From: Leptospirales bacterium
GTDB taxonomy: Bacteria > Spirochaetota > Leptospiria > Leptospirales > Leptonemataceae
DNA length: 64,000 nucleotides
NCBI GenBank assembly: GCA_016788865.1
Contig: JAEUSB010000081.1
Coordinates: 1-64,000 of the forward strand
Direction: 5' to 3'
Below, piece by piece: positions 51,747 to 60,337 of this stretch (position 1 is its first letter; each line of letters starts with the position of its first letter). Under the pieces are notes generated by a model. It searched no databases. It worked only from the letters and a program-made list of their open reading frames with translations, and was not told where the DNA came from. The translations under genes and the position numbers were made by a program.

Positions 51747-52997
51747 ATGCGTCGCCAGAAAAAGCTGTCAGTTTCAAGTCAGTCGATGCGGTATTTTATG
51801 CTCCTGATTCTACCCCTGATAGCCTGCGCTACTCCCCCGGAAGTGTATCGTTCGGGAATTCCGGCGGCTGTTGCTCCGGAGACCGTGCAGGGCGATGTTG
51901 TGTATCGTGTTTTTCGGGGAACGAATCCGGAGAGAAAGCGCATCCATACTTGCTACGTCCAGCACGGATATGGAATTCCGTCGGCGCTTGCACAACAGTC
52001 GGCTCAAAAGTACGATCGATTCGTCAGCACCTACTACGGAAATGATTTCATACCGCAACTCCTTGCCAACCCCTGCGGAGAGGTGATTGTTGCACTCCAG
52101 GAATCAAATGAAACAACAATACTGGAAATGACAATCCGGACCGAACGTTTCCTACGCGATACGGTATGCACCACGGATCATCCTGGCCAGATCGCTTGCG
52201 CTTACATTGGCCACTCCAAAGGAGGAGCAGTAGCGTATAACGTTGCAAGACGGTGCATGCAGCAAACCTCCGAAATGGGCCAGATTGCTTGCAACCGTCT
52301 GGGAGAAGTTTTTTCTGCCGCTGGTGTTGTGCAAGGCGCTATGCTTACGTTTACGGCGCTCGGAGCGTATGTCGAAAACAAGAGTGATGCCCAATCGTTT
52401 ATTTCCAGAGTTCTAGGATTCGGACTGAATCTGGTCTTTGATGTGTATAAAGAATACATTCCGGGAAAATCAAACCCCATCTGGATTGATTTGAGCCCAC
52501 TCGCTCCAATGGAGAATGGGGATTCTCTCTATTCAGTAAACAGCGTACCCCTGCAGAAAACAGGATGGTTAAAGGCGGACTTTGCGGCAGCAGCAAGCGA
52601 TTATGAATACAAGGGTGACGGGACTGACATTGTCAGTGGTTGCGGCGAGGAAGGCAGTGTTTACACGACTGGTTGCAAAAGGTTTGCGGCGGCTTCGGAA
52701 ATCCTTCATCGCAACGACCTTCGGCCTGCATTTGAAAAAGGACGGGCCAGTCTTCAAAGTGATATTCGATTCCAGAAATGGGCCGAGATTCTGGCAACAA
52801 TGACATGGGAAAAGCAGCAAAGAAGCGACGGGCTGGCCGATTTTGAATTAGCCATGCGTTCCTGTCAGGCCGGCCTGAGCGTCATGTACGCTCCCGCAGT
52901 TAAGCGATGTGCCTCGATCAAGAATCTGAATCACTGGGCTGCCGCGGGTGGTGGTCCTGAGATCCGACAAGTCATCATAGAAGAACTGTCAAAGTAG
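51747..52997 (+). CDS. Alpha/beta hydrolase-like lipoprotein
   Basis: 416 residues. N-region RRQKK, hydrophobic segment and lipobox LPLIAC. The mature part has an alpha/beta fold with HGYGIPSA, a nucleophile elbow GHSKGGAV near residue 155, and nine or so cysteines (for example CTTDHPGQIAC, GCGEEGS...GC), suggesting disulphides. Candidate catalytic Asp and His are not clear. Start at 51747 gives a proper signal; 51720, 51738 and 51786 are alternatives. Substrate unknown. Confidence 0.68.
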   Translation: MRRQKKLSVSSQSMRYFMLLILPLIACATPPEVYRSGIPAAVAPETVQGDVVYRVFRGTNPERKRIHTCYVQHGYGIPSALAQQSAQKYDRFVSTYYGNDFIPQLLANPCGEVIVALQESNETTILEMTIRTERFLRDTVCTTDHPGQIACAYIGHSKGGAVAYNVARRCMQQTSEMGQIACNRLGEVFSAAGVVQGAMLTFTALGAYVENKSDAQSFISRVLGFGLNLVFDVYKEYIPGKSNPIWIDLSPLAPMENGDSLYSVNSVPLQKTGWLKADFAAAASDYEYKGDGTDIVSGCGEEGSVYTTGCKRFAAASEILHRNDLRPAFEKGRASLQSDIRFQKWAEILATMTWEKQQRSDGLADFELAMRSCQAGLSVMYAPAVKRCASIKNLNHWAAAGGGPEIRQVIIEELSK

Positions 52998-53022
52998 CAA
53001 AACGCCAAACAAGAATCCAGAA

Positions 53023-53376
53023 TCAGGTGGGCGCGAGTTTTTCATCTGAGGGGATTCCAAAGAAGTGCACGCCGTCTTTGCGAATCAAGCCCCGTGCAAT
53101 GAGACCCTCTGCAATCAAACAAAGGCCATTGGATGCATCGGCGTTCTTGGCAGCGTCCTCATCGTTCTCCTGAAGCATCATGGCGTGCACGGTTTCGCGC
53201 TGTTTCTTGCTCAGGATGCCAAGGAGGCTTCCGGACAATCTGGAGTCTGCGCTCAGAAAAACACGCGCCAGGACCCGTGGCGGGGTATTCTGTAGAACAT
53301 AGAGCAAAGCCAGGTTGTCAAAGAATAGCAGGTCATTTGGCTTTTTTACGATGGAAAAGGGTTCTGGACCAGACAT
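53023..53376 (-). CDS. FliG-like small protein
   Basis: 117 residues, all helical. The pattern FFDNLALLYVLQNTPPRVLARVFLSADSRLSGSLLGILS then KKQRETVHAMM and NGLCLIAEGLIARGLI resembles one FliG-type armadillo unit (D-n-x-A-L...VL...LS-x-R). It is much shorter than FliG and has no MotA-facing C-domain charges. It may be a separate motor or switch accessory, or unrelated. ATG start. Confidence 0.5.
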   Translation of the reverse strand: MSGPEPFSIVKKPNDLLFFDNLALLYVLQNTPPRVLARVFLSADSRLSGSLLGILSKKQRETVHAMMLQENDEDAAKNADASNGLCLIAEGLIARGLIRKDGVHFFGIPSDEKLAPT

Positions 53377-53451
53377 TTAATCCGTTTTCCCGGTAGCTTG
53401 TGGATTAAGAAAATATTTTTTTTGCCGAATGGAATAGAAAGCGAGGAAACA

Positions 53452-53847
53452 ATGCGCAAAGGATTCGTTCTCATTCTGGTTTTATTGGCATCTACGGCGT
53501 TTGCGGAAACCAGGGTCTACAAGAGTAACCTTCCATTGGGTCAATTTGTGCCCAAACTGGTCGATGAGTTGGGCAATTCGGGTTTTCAGTTCTCGATCAA
53601 AAGCGTTTTCAATGAAGCCCGCGACGGGAAACAGGGCTTTGTTTTTCTCCTGCAACCAAGAAACAGCCTTTGTGAACTCGTGTTCCTGCCGGGAACTGCG
53701 AATTCCTCGATGTTGCGAATCCGAACGCAGGACGCAGCAGACTCATTGCGTTTTGACAAATTTGTAAGCCAGCGCTTGCAAATGAAGGAAGTGGGTGTTG
53801 CCCCGGAGCCTGCCTCCGCCGTTGACGCAAAGTGGCCTAAACCTTAA
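53452..53847 (+). CDS. Exported protein of unknown function
   Basis: 131 residues with a signal peptide (VLILVLLASTAFAE) and a beta-strand-rich mature region (FVPKLVDELGNSGFQFSI; FVFLLQPRNSLCELVFLPG). ATG at 53452 has GAGGAAAC just upstream. No family recognised. Its stop overlaps the end of the convergent MASE1-PP2C gene by 11 bases. Confidence 0.65.
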   Translation: MRKGFVLILVLLASTAFAETRVYKSNLPLGQFVPKLVDELGNSGFQFSIKSVFNEARDGKQGFVFLLQPRNSLCELVFLPGTANSSMLRIRTQDAADSLRFDKFVSQRLQMKEVGVAPEPASAVDAKWPKP

Positions 53848-55600
53848 CCGCAGCTCCCTGGTATTCAAGCAACAGGAGACTGATATCGTCTTCGATTGAG
53901 TCCGCTCCGCCCGAGCCGCTCAGAACGTGGTTGAAGATGTTCCCACAAAGTTCCGGTATGGCCTCCTTGCTTTCCGCTACCATGGCAATCAGTGATGCTT
54001 CATCGAGCACCAGGCTGCCGTTTCGAATGCGCGCTTCCGTCAGACCATCTGTAAATAATATCAGGCGATCACCCGCTGTCAATTTCGTGACAATTTCCTT
54101 GGGCATGGGGTCCCTGAAAGACATTATCATCCGACCATGCGGTTTAATCAGGTCGTGAGTACCATCTTTGTGAACTATGATGGTGGGATGATGTCCGGCA
54201 GAAGCCACACGCAACTCCCCGGTCTCAGTATTTAGATGCAGAATGGTGGCGGTAACAAAATTATCTCCAAGGTTCGCAGCAAGGCTTTCGTGGATGAAGT
54301 TGAGGGCGCCAGTGACATCCGAAAGATTTGAGTACCATTGTGACAGCGCCATCTTTACCATTACAGAAAGAAATGCCGCAGCAACGCCATGCCCGCTCAC
54401 ATCGCAGATAAACATCCCCAATGAGTGATTCGATGCATTGTATTTAACGTCGATAAAATCTCCTCCGATTTTCATCATTGGCTGATAACGGAAGTCCAGA
54501 ACACAGTTCTCAACTTTACTAACGTTAGTCGGCAATAGAGACATTTGGATCTTTTCGGCGATCGCAATTTGATCTTCAAGTTCCTGTTTTTGCTGGCCAA
54601 TGATCCGCGTTCTTTCGATTACTTTGGCCTCAAGCTCCCGATTTGCTTGATCCTTCACTTTCTCGATTGTGATGAGACTATTCAGCGACTCTTCGATAGC
54701 GGCATGACGCTCCCGAGCAACCGTGACAAGCGTGTACGCTGTAACAGTTATTATGAAAAGGAAGAGATCGAGGAGTACGAGTGTATCGTTTCGCGAAAAA
54801 TCCCCCGTATCGCCGAACATTGCAAATGGCCCACGTCCACCCACAGTGTGTAAAACGGCCAGGGCTGAGACTATCGCCATTCCCAGAGTGGCTCCAAACT
54901 CTCCGAAGCGGAGAGCGAGGAGTACAACGAACGGAATCGGAATGTAAGAGATAGGATAGTTGCGCGAAAATGCAAAATACGACGTAGCGACCAGAGCAAG
55001 AACGAGTAGAAGTCCTTCCACGATCTTCTTTGGCTCCCAGATCTCCCGGGCAACTGCGCTCCAGGTAATCAGGAAAGGCGCCACAATCAGAAATCCCTGC
55101 AGCTCTCCGGCGAACCAGGTAGTCCAGGTTTCCGGATAGTCGGGTCCCGGAACAAAGCCATAGAGCCACAGGGCCGAGACGCCAACCGATGCACTGAGCG
55201 CTGAACCGGGAACAATCGAAATGAAGTAGCGAAACAGAACGCGCGAAGAGGAGAATATCTTACGAGTCTTACAAAGACTGAGAATCAAAAACATATTCAG
55301 CGCTGCACCCGCTGAGTTTCCAATTCCGATCATAACGGCTGTTGGGATGTGGGGATTGTTCAGGAAGTTTGCGAGAAATGCGCCCAGCAGGATTCCCGGC
55401 AGCACGAAACGTCCCCAGACAAGCAGGGCCGCCAGGGCTACCCCTTCCGGCGGCCAGATGGGGGAAACCTGGCTGTTGAAAAAGGCCAGAAAAAACCCCA
55501 CCTTCGCTGCGGCCACGTAGGCTGCGGCCACGATTGCATTTCTTAGCAAATTTCCGGGTGTCCCGAAACGCGAAGCTGGCGATTCTATCTGGGCGAGCAT
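53837..55600 (-). CDS. MASE1-SpoIIE/PP2C membrane phosphatase
   Basis: 587 residues. N-terminal MASE1 sensor region of about eight helices (about 20-305) with SPIWPPEGVALAALLVWG, a coiled coil (about 310-350), then a SpoIIE/PPM phosphatase domain (about 360-585) with GGDFIDVKY, ICDVSGHGVAAAF, LFTDGLTEARI and DDISLLLLE. A sensor controlling a partner-switching regulator is likely. ATG at 55600; the longer frame begins at TTG. A second such phosphatase is at 40301. Confidence 0.9.
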   Translation of the reverse strand: MLAQIESPASRFGTPGNLLRNAIVAAAYVAAAKVGFFLAFFNSQVSPIWPPEGVALAALLVWGRFVLPGILLGAFLANFLNNPHIPTAVMIGIGNSAGAALNMFLILSLCKTRKIFSSSRVLFRYFISIVPGSALSASVGVSALWLYGFVPGPDYPETWTTWFAGELQGFLIVAPFLITWSAVAREIWEPKKIVEGLLLVLALVATSYFAFSRNYPISYIPIPFVVLLALRFGEFGATLGMAIVSALAVLHTVGGRGPFAMFGDTGDFSRNDTLVLLDLFLFIITVTAYTLVTVARERHAAIEESLNSLITIEKVKDQANRELEAKVIERTRIIGQQKQELEDQIAIAEKIQMSLLPTNVSKVENCVLDFRYQPMMKIGGDFIDVKYNASNHSLGMFICDVSGHGVAAAFLSVMVKMALSQWYSNLSDVTGALNFIHESLAANLGDNFVTATILHLNTETGELRVASAGHHPTIIVHKDGTHDLIKPHGRMIMSFRDPMPKEIVTKLTAGDRLILFTDGLTEARIRNGSLVLDEASLIAMVAESKEAIPELCGNIFNHVLSGSGGADSIEDDISLLLLEYQGAAVKV

Positions 55601-55668
55601 AGGCAAGTCTCGTAGGCAAAGCTTTTTCGACTCCGAGAGGACGTATAACTATTTTTTGAAAGAAGTTT

Positions 55669-56949
55669 TCAAGTGTCCCGATCGTAGATTGGACGAAAAA
55701 CTTCGAGTAGCTCCGCATTGTTGAACTTCTCATCGCGTTCACGCAACTTTGCACGATAGCTGGCCGCACGACCTGGGTCCAACTTAATGAGTAACCAGAG
55801 TGTTTCCGTGCAACGCAGATTCTGACCCGACAGTAGGAACAATTGTTGTCTGAGGGCCTGAAGCTTTCGAGCATCCTCAAAATCCGCGCCCTCTAGTTCG
55901 GCAGCAATCTGCTTCAATACAATAGCATCCTGATCGCGATCAAGCGTTGAATAGACAGCAGCAAGGTCCCGCAAGAGGGCTGCGAAGGACGCAAACGTCC
56001 CCACAGTAGTGTGTTCGTCCGGAAAAAACGAAATGCTCTTGAGCTGGACGCGAATAGCGGCCCGAAAGACATGGAGAGCTTCCTGCTTCTTGCCCAGAAA
56101 TGCCAGATAACGTCCAAGTAGAATATGTGAAGAGCTATCATTGAATAGAAAGACACGATTGCGTAGAAGCTCGGTCTTCCTTTCCTGGGCCAGGAACAAA
56201 CGCTCTCTGAAAGAATCCGAACTGCCTGAGCGCACACGTTCCCTCGCCTGAGTCTCTCGCTCTCCAAGATTCGCGGCGCACCGGGCAAAGTTCGCCTGGT
56301 CGCGCGGGTTCTTGATCAAATCAAATAACACGGGACTTCCCGCGAAAGCATCTTTCAGAGGAATGGAACCCGAGGCATCCCCGCCGAATCGGGCCGCAAG
56401 GATCATCGCCTGCGTCCGGGCTTTGACCTCAGAAGCATGGTCCATTTTCGCACGCCAGAGTGTGCCTGAATTTTCGTTGTGCCGAAAGATCTCAAACGGC
56501 AGGTCCATTGAAGCAGACTCGCCGCAGTCGATCGGTGCAAGCGCACGCAGCAGATCGCTCGCAGGGTTGCGTACATTTGGATTCCCGCCCGGCCCCGGAG
56601 CCGCAAGTCCGGCCAGGTTGTACTGGTCTCGTGCCCTTGAGAAATCCCTCTCGCTCAGATAAATGCGCGCCAGAATGTAACTCAAGAATGGATCGGGCCT
56701 GGCGGCCACATTGAATGCCAGCTCCTGCCTTGCATCGCGTAGCCTCCCTTGCGAAAGGGCGAGGAAAGCTCTTAGGCGCCCGGCGTCCAGTTGTCGCTCC
56801 GGTTTCAGGGTCTCAAGCGCCACCGTGAGATCAAACTGAGCGCGCGCTATGAGACCTTCCTCGTAGAGTCGAATTGCCTGGTCCAGACGATCCTGGGCCA
56901 TCAAACCGGTTGACATGAATAAAATGATTGCCGAGAGATTTCGAAACAC
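55669..56949 (-). CDS. Exported TPR-repeat protein
   Basis: 426 residues from a GTG: a signal segment (about 1-21, ending STGLMAQ), then helical repeats of TPR type, for example RLDQAIRLYEEGLIARAQFD, GRLRDARQEL, LSERDFSRARDQY and GKKQEALHVFRAAIR. Probably a periplasmic scaffold; partner unknown. The GTG at 56949 has GGAAATAAG upstream. Divergent from the SufT-like gene 32 bases away. Confidence 0.78.
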   Translation of the reverse strand: MFRNLSAIILFMSTGLMAQDRLDQAIRLYEEGLIARAQFDLTVALETLKPERQLDAGRLRAFLALSQGRLRDARQELAFNVAARPDPFLSYILARIYLSERDFSRARDQYNLAGLAAPGPGGNPNVRNPASDLLRALAPIDCGESASMDLPFEIFRHNENSGTLWRAKMDHASEVKARTQAMILAARFGGDASGSIPLKDAFAGSPVLFDLIKNPRDQANFARCAANLGERETQARERVRSGSSDSFRERLFLAQERKTELLRNRVFLFNDSSSHILLGRYLAFLGKKQEALHVFRAAIRVQLKSISFFPDEHTTVGTFASFAALLRDLAAVYSTLDRDQDAIVLKQIAAELEGADFEDARKLQALRQQLFLLSGQNLRCTETLWLLIKLDPGRAASYRAKLRERDEKFNNAELLEVFRPIYDRDT

Positions 56950-56980
56950 GATCTTATTTCCAGCATCGGACTTTTTGCAA

Positions 56981-57292
56981 ATGGAAACAAGCGAAGTAAC
57001 AAACCAGCTCTGGGCTGAAATCGGCACAGTTATTGACCCGGAGATCGGTCTGAGCCTCAAGGAGCTGGGGCTAATCTACGAGGTTCAATTCAATGCGGGC
57101 AAAGTTGGAGTCAAAATGACCCTTACTTCAATGGGATGTCCGGCAGGACCAGAGCTTACGGCGGGTGTGCACGCAGCGTGCATGCGAGTTCCGGGCGTTG
57201 AAGATGCGGAAGTTGAAGTCGTCTGGACCCCAAAATGGGATCCACGCGAAATGGCGTCTGATGATGCCAAAATGACCCTCGGAATTTTTTGA
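56981..57292 (+). CDS. MIP18/SufT-like DUF59 protein
   Basis: 103 residues with the DUF59 signature: ELWAEIGTVIDPEIGLSLKELGLIYEV near residues 9-35, then TLTSMGCPAGPEL and VPGVEDAEVEVVWTPKW. MIP18/SufT/PaaD proteins help Fe-S cluster insertion; the conserved Cys in MGCPAG is present. The SUF scaffold gene elsewhere in the window (30082) supports the theme. ATG at 56981. Next gene overlaps by a few bases at its TTG alternative. Confidence 0.88.
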   Translation: METSEVTNQLWAEIGTVIDPEIGLSLKELGLIYEVQFNAGKVGVKMTLTSMGCPAGPELTAGVHAACMRVPGVEDAEVEVVWTPKWDPREMASDDAKMTLGIF

Positions 57293-57294
57293 GA

Positions 57295-58230
57295 ATGGTG
57301 ATTCGCACGGCAGCTGCGCTGCTGCTATTTTTGACGCTCGATTGTTTTAACCGCCGGCGTCCTCCTCCGGAATTATTTTATCGCCCTGCGGGAACCCTGG
57401 TCGAAACATACAAGGACGATCCGATCCCACTTGGAATCAACGTATACCCCGCTCCGAATGTGCCCGCGCGCGGTGCTGTGCTCTTCATACACGGTGGTGG
57501 TTGGCGCATGCCGGGAACCGATATGCCGCTGTTCGCCGATTGGGAACAACCTTTGCGGGATGCGGGTCTGCGCGCCTTTTCAATTGAACATCGCGTAGCC
57601 CCCGAATACCGGGGAAAGGAACTCGTCCAGGATTGCATCGATGCAGTTGAATACATTCATAGGAATGCAGCCCGGTACAATATTCCCGCAGAAAAAATCG
57701 CCCTGCTTGGATTCTCTTCTGGCGGACATCTTTCTGTGATGTCTGCATTGGCACTGACACGCAAGAATCCTGACTTACCGGTGCGCAACGCCTCGTATCT
57801 AAAGGCCGTTGTTGCGTTCTATGCGCCGCTCGATTTGCCGGCCCTTGTTCAGAACGGTTCACCCGAGATCAAAGCAGTACTGGCCGGATACCTCCCGAGG
57901 AACAGAGGCGTTCGCGATCGCTCTGCAGACCTGGATTTCACACAGATGCCGGCAATGGATTCTTTCCTGCAACGCGCGTTAAGCGACATCTCTCCCATGG
58001 ACAATATCCACACCGCAATGCCGCCCACTCTCTTAATTCATGGAGATCAGGATGCTCTGGTTCCCGCAATGCAGAGCCTTGCTTTCTATAACCGTGCCGT
58101 CCAGTCTGGAGCTCCTGTCCTGATGATAACGATTCCGGGAGGAGCCCACAACTTCAACCAGTCGCGCCAGCTATTTGCGCGAAGAGCAGAGCAAACCGCG
58201 ATCGACTTCATTGTATCGAAGATGCTATAG
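57295..58230 (+). CDS. Exported esterase/hydrolase of BD-FAE/HSL type
   Basis: 311 residues. N-terminal hydrophobic segment (about 4-15) with a possible lipobox-like TLDC. The oxyanion motif HGGGW (66-70), nucleophile S141 in GFSSGG, acid in HGDQDALVPA and His in GGAHNF complete the HSL/BD-FAE-like triad. ATG at 57295. The end overlaps the convergent hydrolase gene (58208) by 23 bases. Substrate unknown. Confidence 0.85.
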   Translation: MVIRTAAALLLFLTLDCFNRRRPPPELFYRPAGTLVETYKDDPIPLGINVYPAPNVPARGAVLFIHGGGWRMPGTDMPLFADWEQPLRDAGLRAFSIEHRVAPEYRGKELVQDCIDAVEYIHRNAARYNIPAEKIALLGFSSGGHLSVMSALALTRKNPDLPVRNASYLKAVVAFYAPLDLPALVQNGSPEIKAVLAGYLPRNRGVRDRSADLDFTQMPAMDSFLQRALSDISPMDNIHTAMPPTLLIHGDQDALVPAMQSLAFYNRAVQSGAPVLMITIPGGAHNFNQSRQLFARRAEQTAIDFIVSKML

Positions 58231-59260
58231 TCTGAATGGCCGCTGCATTCACGCGCGTAAACGGGCTCTTGAAGAACATAACTCTTTCCACCAGGGCTCG
58301 ATGCGGCTTATCCGTTTGCAGCAGGAAGAACTCCGATTGTGGCAATGGCCGAATCAACGGTCCCACTTTCGAGCGGCTCATAGCTGCGCGATCTGAGGCA
58401 GGCATGACCAGGTCGTACTCAGGCCAGAAGATAGATACATTCTTGATTTCTTGCATAGAAGCGAGAACTTTGAACCCGGCAGCCTGACGGGTCCATTCGC
58501 GTCTTTCCCAGGCGAGTTCCCTGAGGGCTTCGCGAAACACCAGCAGGTCGGGACTATCTCCATCTTGTGCCGGGATCACTGCGGGTCTTTCCCTGGCAGA
58601 GAGAATCAAATCGAGAGCTGCATTCCAGTCCGCCCACTCGCTCTTGCAGCGACTGATTGTTTTTTGATCCACCCCGGAATTTTCCATGTTCTGGAAAAAG
58701 CGCTGCGCCCAATTCTCAAGCAGCGTACCCGAGTAGGCGCACGAAACCAAAATCCATTGATCAACCTTAAGCTGGCGCCGCGCATAGAGGGCCGTCGCGC
58801 ACGAATCGCCATGCGCGATAATTGTTGTCTTGCCGGTAGCCTTCGCGGCGAAAGCTACCAAATCATTGCGCAACATATCGAGAGACGTCATGCGACTATC
58901 GCCCGGAGATCTTCCAGTGCCCCGCTGATCGTAACGGATCACTGCGACATCAGGCCTTAGGGCTAAAATCGCTCCTGCGAGCTCGTCTCCAGTATTCGAC
59001 TTTACAGCACGACTATTGAAGGCGCGGTCAAGGCCTGGATCCGGCAGTATGATCACTGTGCGACCGGGCTGTGGTGAACCTTCCATTTGACCCTGAATCT
59101 CAGCGCCGGTTTCCGTCTTGATCACGATTGGAGTTCCTTTCGTTGAAAACCAGCGCTCGCCTATGAAGTTTGAAGCATAAACGGCAATCAGAAGTATCGA
59201 TGGTATGAGCGTGAGGTAGAGTAGAACTTTCGCGCGAGTCAGATCGCTCATTCGGCTCAT
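58208..59260 (-). CDS. Membrane-anchored alpha/beta hydrolase
   Basis: 350 residues with an N-terminal membrane helix (about 11-33). Alpha/beta fold with RYDQRGTGRSPGD, nucleophile S in AHGDSCA (the last Gly of G-x-S-x-G is Ala), and a candidate acid near WPEYDLVMP with His later (PHRAL). Its ATG overlaps the upstream DUF1574 stop (ATGA), tying it to the MBOAT-DUF1574 unit. Possible role in the same surface-acylation pathway is inference. Confidence 0.75.
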   Translation of the reverse strand: MSRMSDLTRAKVLLYLTLIPSILLIAVYASNFIGERWFSTKGTPIVIKTETGAEIQGQMEGSPQPGRTVIILPDPGLDRAFNSRAVKSNTGDELAGAILALRPDVAVIRYDQRGTGRSPGDSRMTSLDMLRNDLVAFAAKATGKTTIIAHGDSCATALYARRQLKVDQWILVSCAYSGTLLENWAQRFFQNMENSGVDQKTISRCKSEWADWNAALDLILSARERPAVIPAQDGDSPDLLVFREALRELAWERREWTRQAAGFKVLASMQEIKNVSIFWPEYDLVMPASDRAAMSRSKVGPLIRPLPQSEFFLLQTDKPHRALVERVMFFKSPFTRVNAAAIQTIASSIQ

Positions 59261-60330
59261 TTGATGGTTTGTATTTCCTTCATGATGGCATCCGTGAACT
59301 CGGGAAAACAAACCTGTGCAAGATGGCTTGAATCATAGAAATGATCACATGTCATTGTATTCCCGTAATTCATATCCACAAACCTAACGGAATACTTAGC
59401 TGCAATCGCCTGTATGCGTGGCTGCCACAAGCCGCGCACGGTCCTGGGCGGTTCGCCTGACGGTGTTACCACGACCGTCTCTTTCATGTTCCTCAGATTC
59501 TTCTGGACCCGAGCCCACAGCATGAGCGTTGGGATATTCTGCCCACGCAATAGCTGGATTGTTTTCTCCGTGAAATTCACCTGGCCTGTTGAGAGTTTGT
59601 ATGGCCTGAAGAAATCATTCCAGGTATTTTTTGCATGCAGCAGTAGGAAATCCTCGTTTTGGGCAGGTATTCCCTGAAACTGAAACGGAACCGATCCGCG
59701 ATTGTTGTGAAGTGCAGTTGCAGTCTGATAGCGGAACTGCCGAAACACGCGCAGTCCCCGCTCGTGCTGCTCAAGCCTTGAAATAATCACTTCTGCTTTT
59801 GGACGATATCGATAGTTCCAGAAGAGTTTCTTGGCAGCGTAGTTCATTAGATCATCCGTCTTGAAATCTCCGACGTGCTTTACGATGAATCTGAAGGGCA
59901 GGCCACTGATCAGAACCTCATCCATGGGTACCGCAGGGGTCTCATTGAAGCCCTGAGGTGTGACCGTGAGAACGACCATATCAGGATGGATGCCACGAGC
60001 CTTCATCTCCTCTGTCAGGTACAGGAAATAGTCTGAAGTGCCGCCCGGAACGGAGAAGTTAAACAGAATCCAGTCTTTGTATTTGCTGTCAAAATAAGAA
60101 TTCTCAAACGACATTGTGCGCGAATTCCCCAGGACCACCAAAGCCTTTCTGCGTCCGGGTGTTTGAAGGTATACAGCAAGTTCGTCCAGCATGTCGACTT
60201 TGTGTTCGTAGTTCAAGAAAGTCGCCGTACGCAAGAATGTTTCTTCGAATCCGCCAATATAGAGTTGCTTATCCAGAATAAACGCGGCGAAGAAGAGTAA
60301 CAAAGGAAAGAAGAATAGTTTACGTTCCAT
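59257..60330 (-). CDS. DUF1574/SGNH-like membrane-anchored protein
   Basis: 357 residues. One N-terminal helix (about 3-22), then an exported SGNH-hydrolase-like domain: LVVLGNSRTMSFENS carries the Ser of the first block, and the terminal CDHFYDSSHLAQVC carries D and H of the last block. DUF1574 is best known from Leptospira. Adjacent to MBOAT; in AlgI/AlgJ- or DltB/DltD-like systems such SGNH partners finish acyl transfer outside. ATG at 60330 after GAGGATATG; 60333 equally possible. Confidence 0.8.
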   Translation of the reverse strand: MERKLFFFPLLLFFAAFILDKQLYIGGFEETFLRTATFLNYEHKVDMLDELAVYLQTPGRRKALVVLGNSRTMSFENSYFDSKYKDWILFNFSVPGGTSDYFLYLTEEMKARGIHPDMVVLTVTPQGFNETPAVPMDEVLISGLPFRFIVKHVGDFKTDDLMNYAAKKLFWNYRYRPKAEVIISRLEQHERGLRVFRQFRYQTATALHNNRGSVPFQFQGIPAQNEDFLLLHAKNTWNDFFRPYKLSTGQVNFTEKTIQLLRGQNIPTLMLWARVQKNLRNMKETVVVTPSGEPPRTVRGLWQPRIQAIAAKYSVRFVDMNYGNTMTCDHFYDSSHLAQVCFPEFTDAIMKEIQTIK

Positions 60331-60337
60331 CATATCC

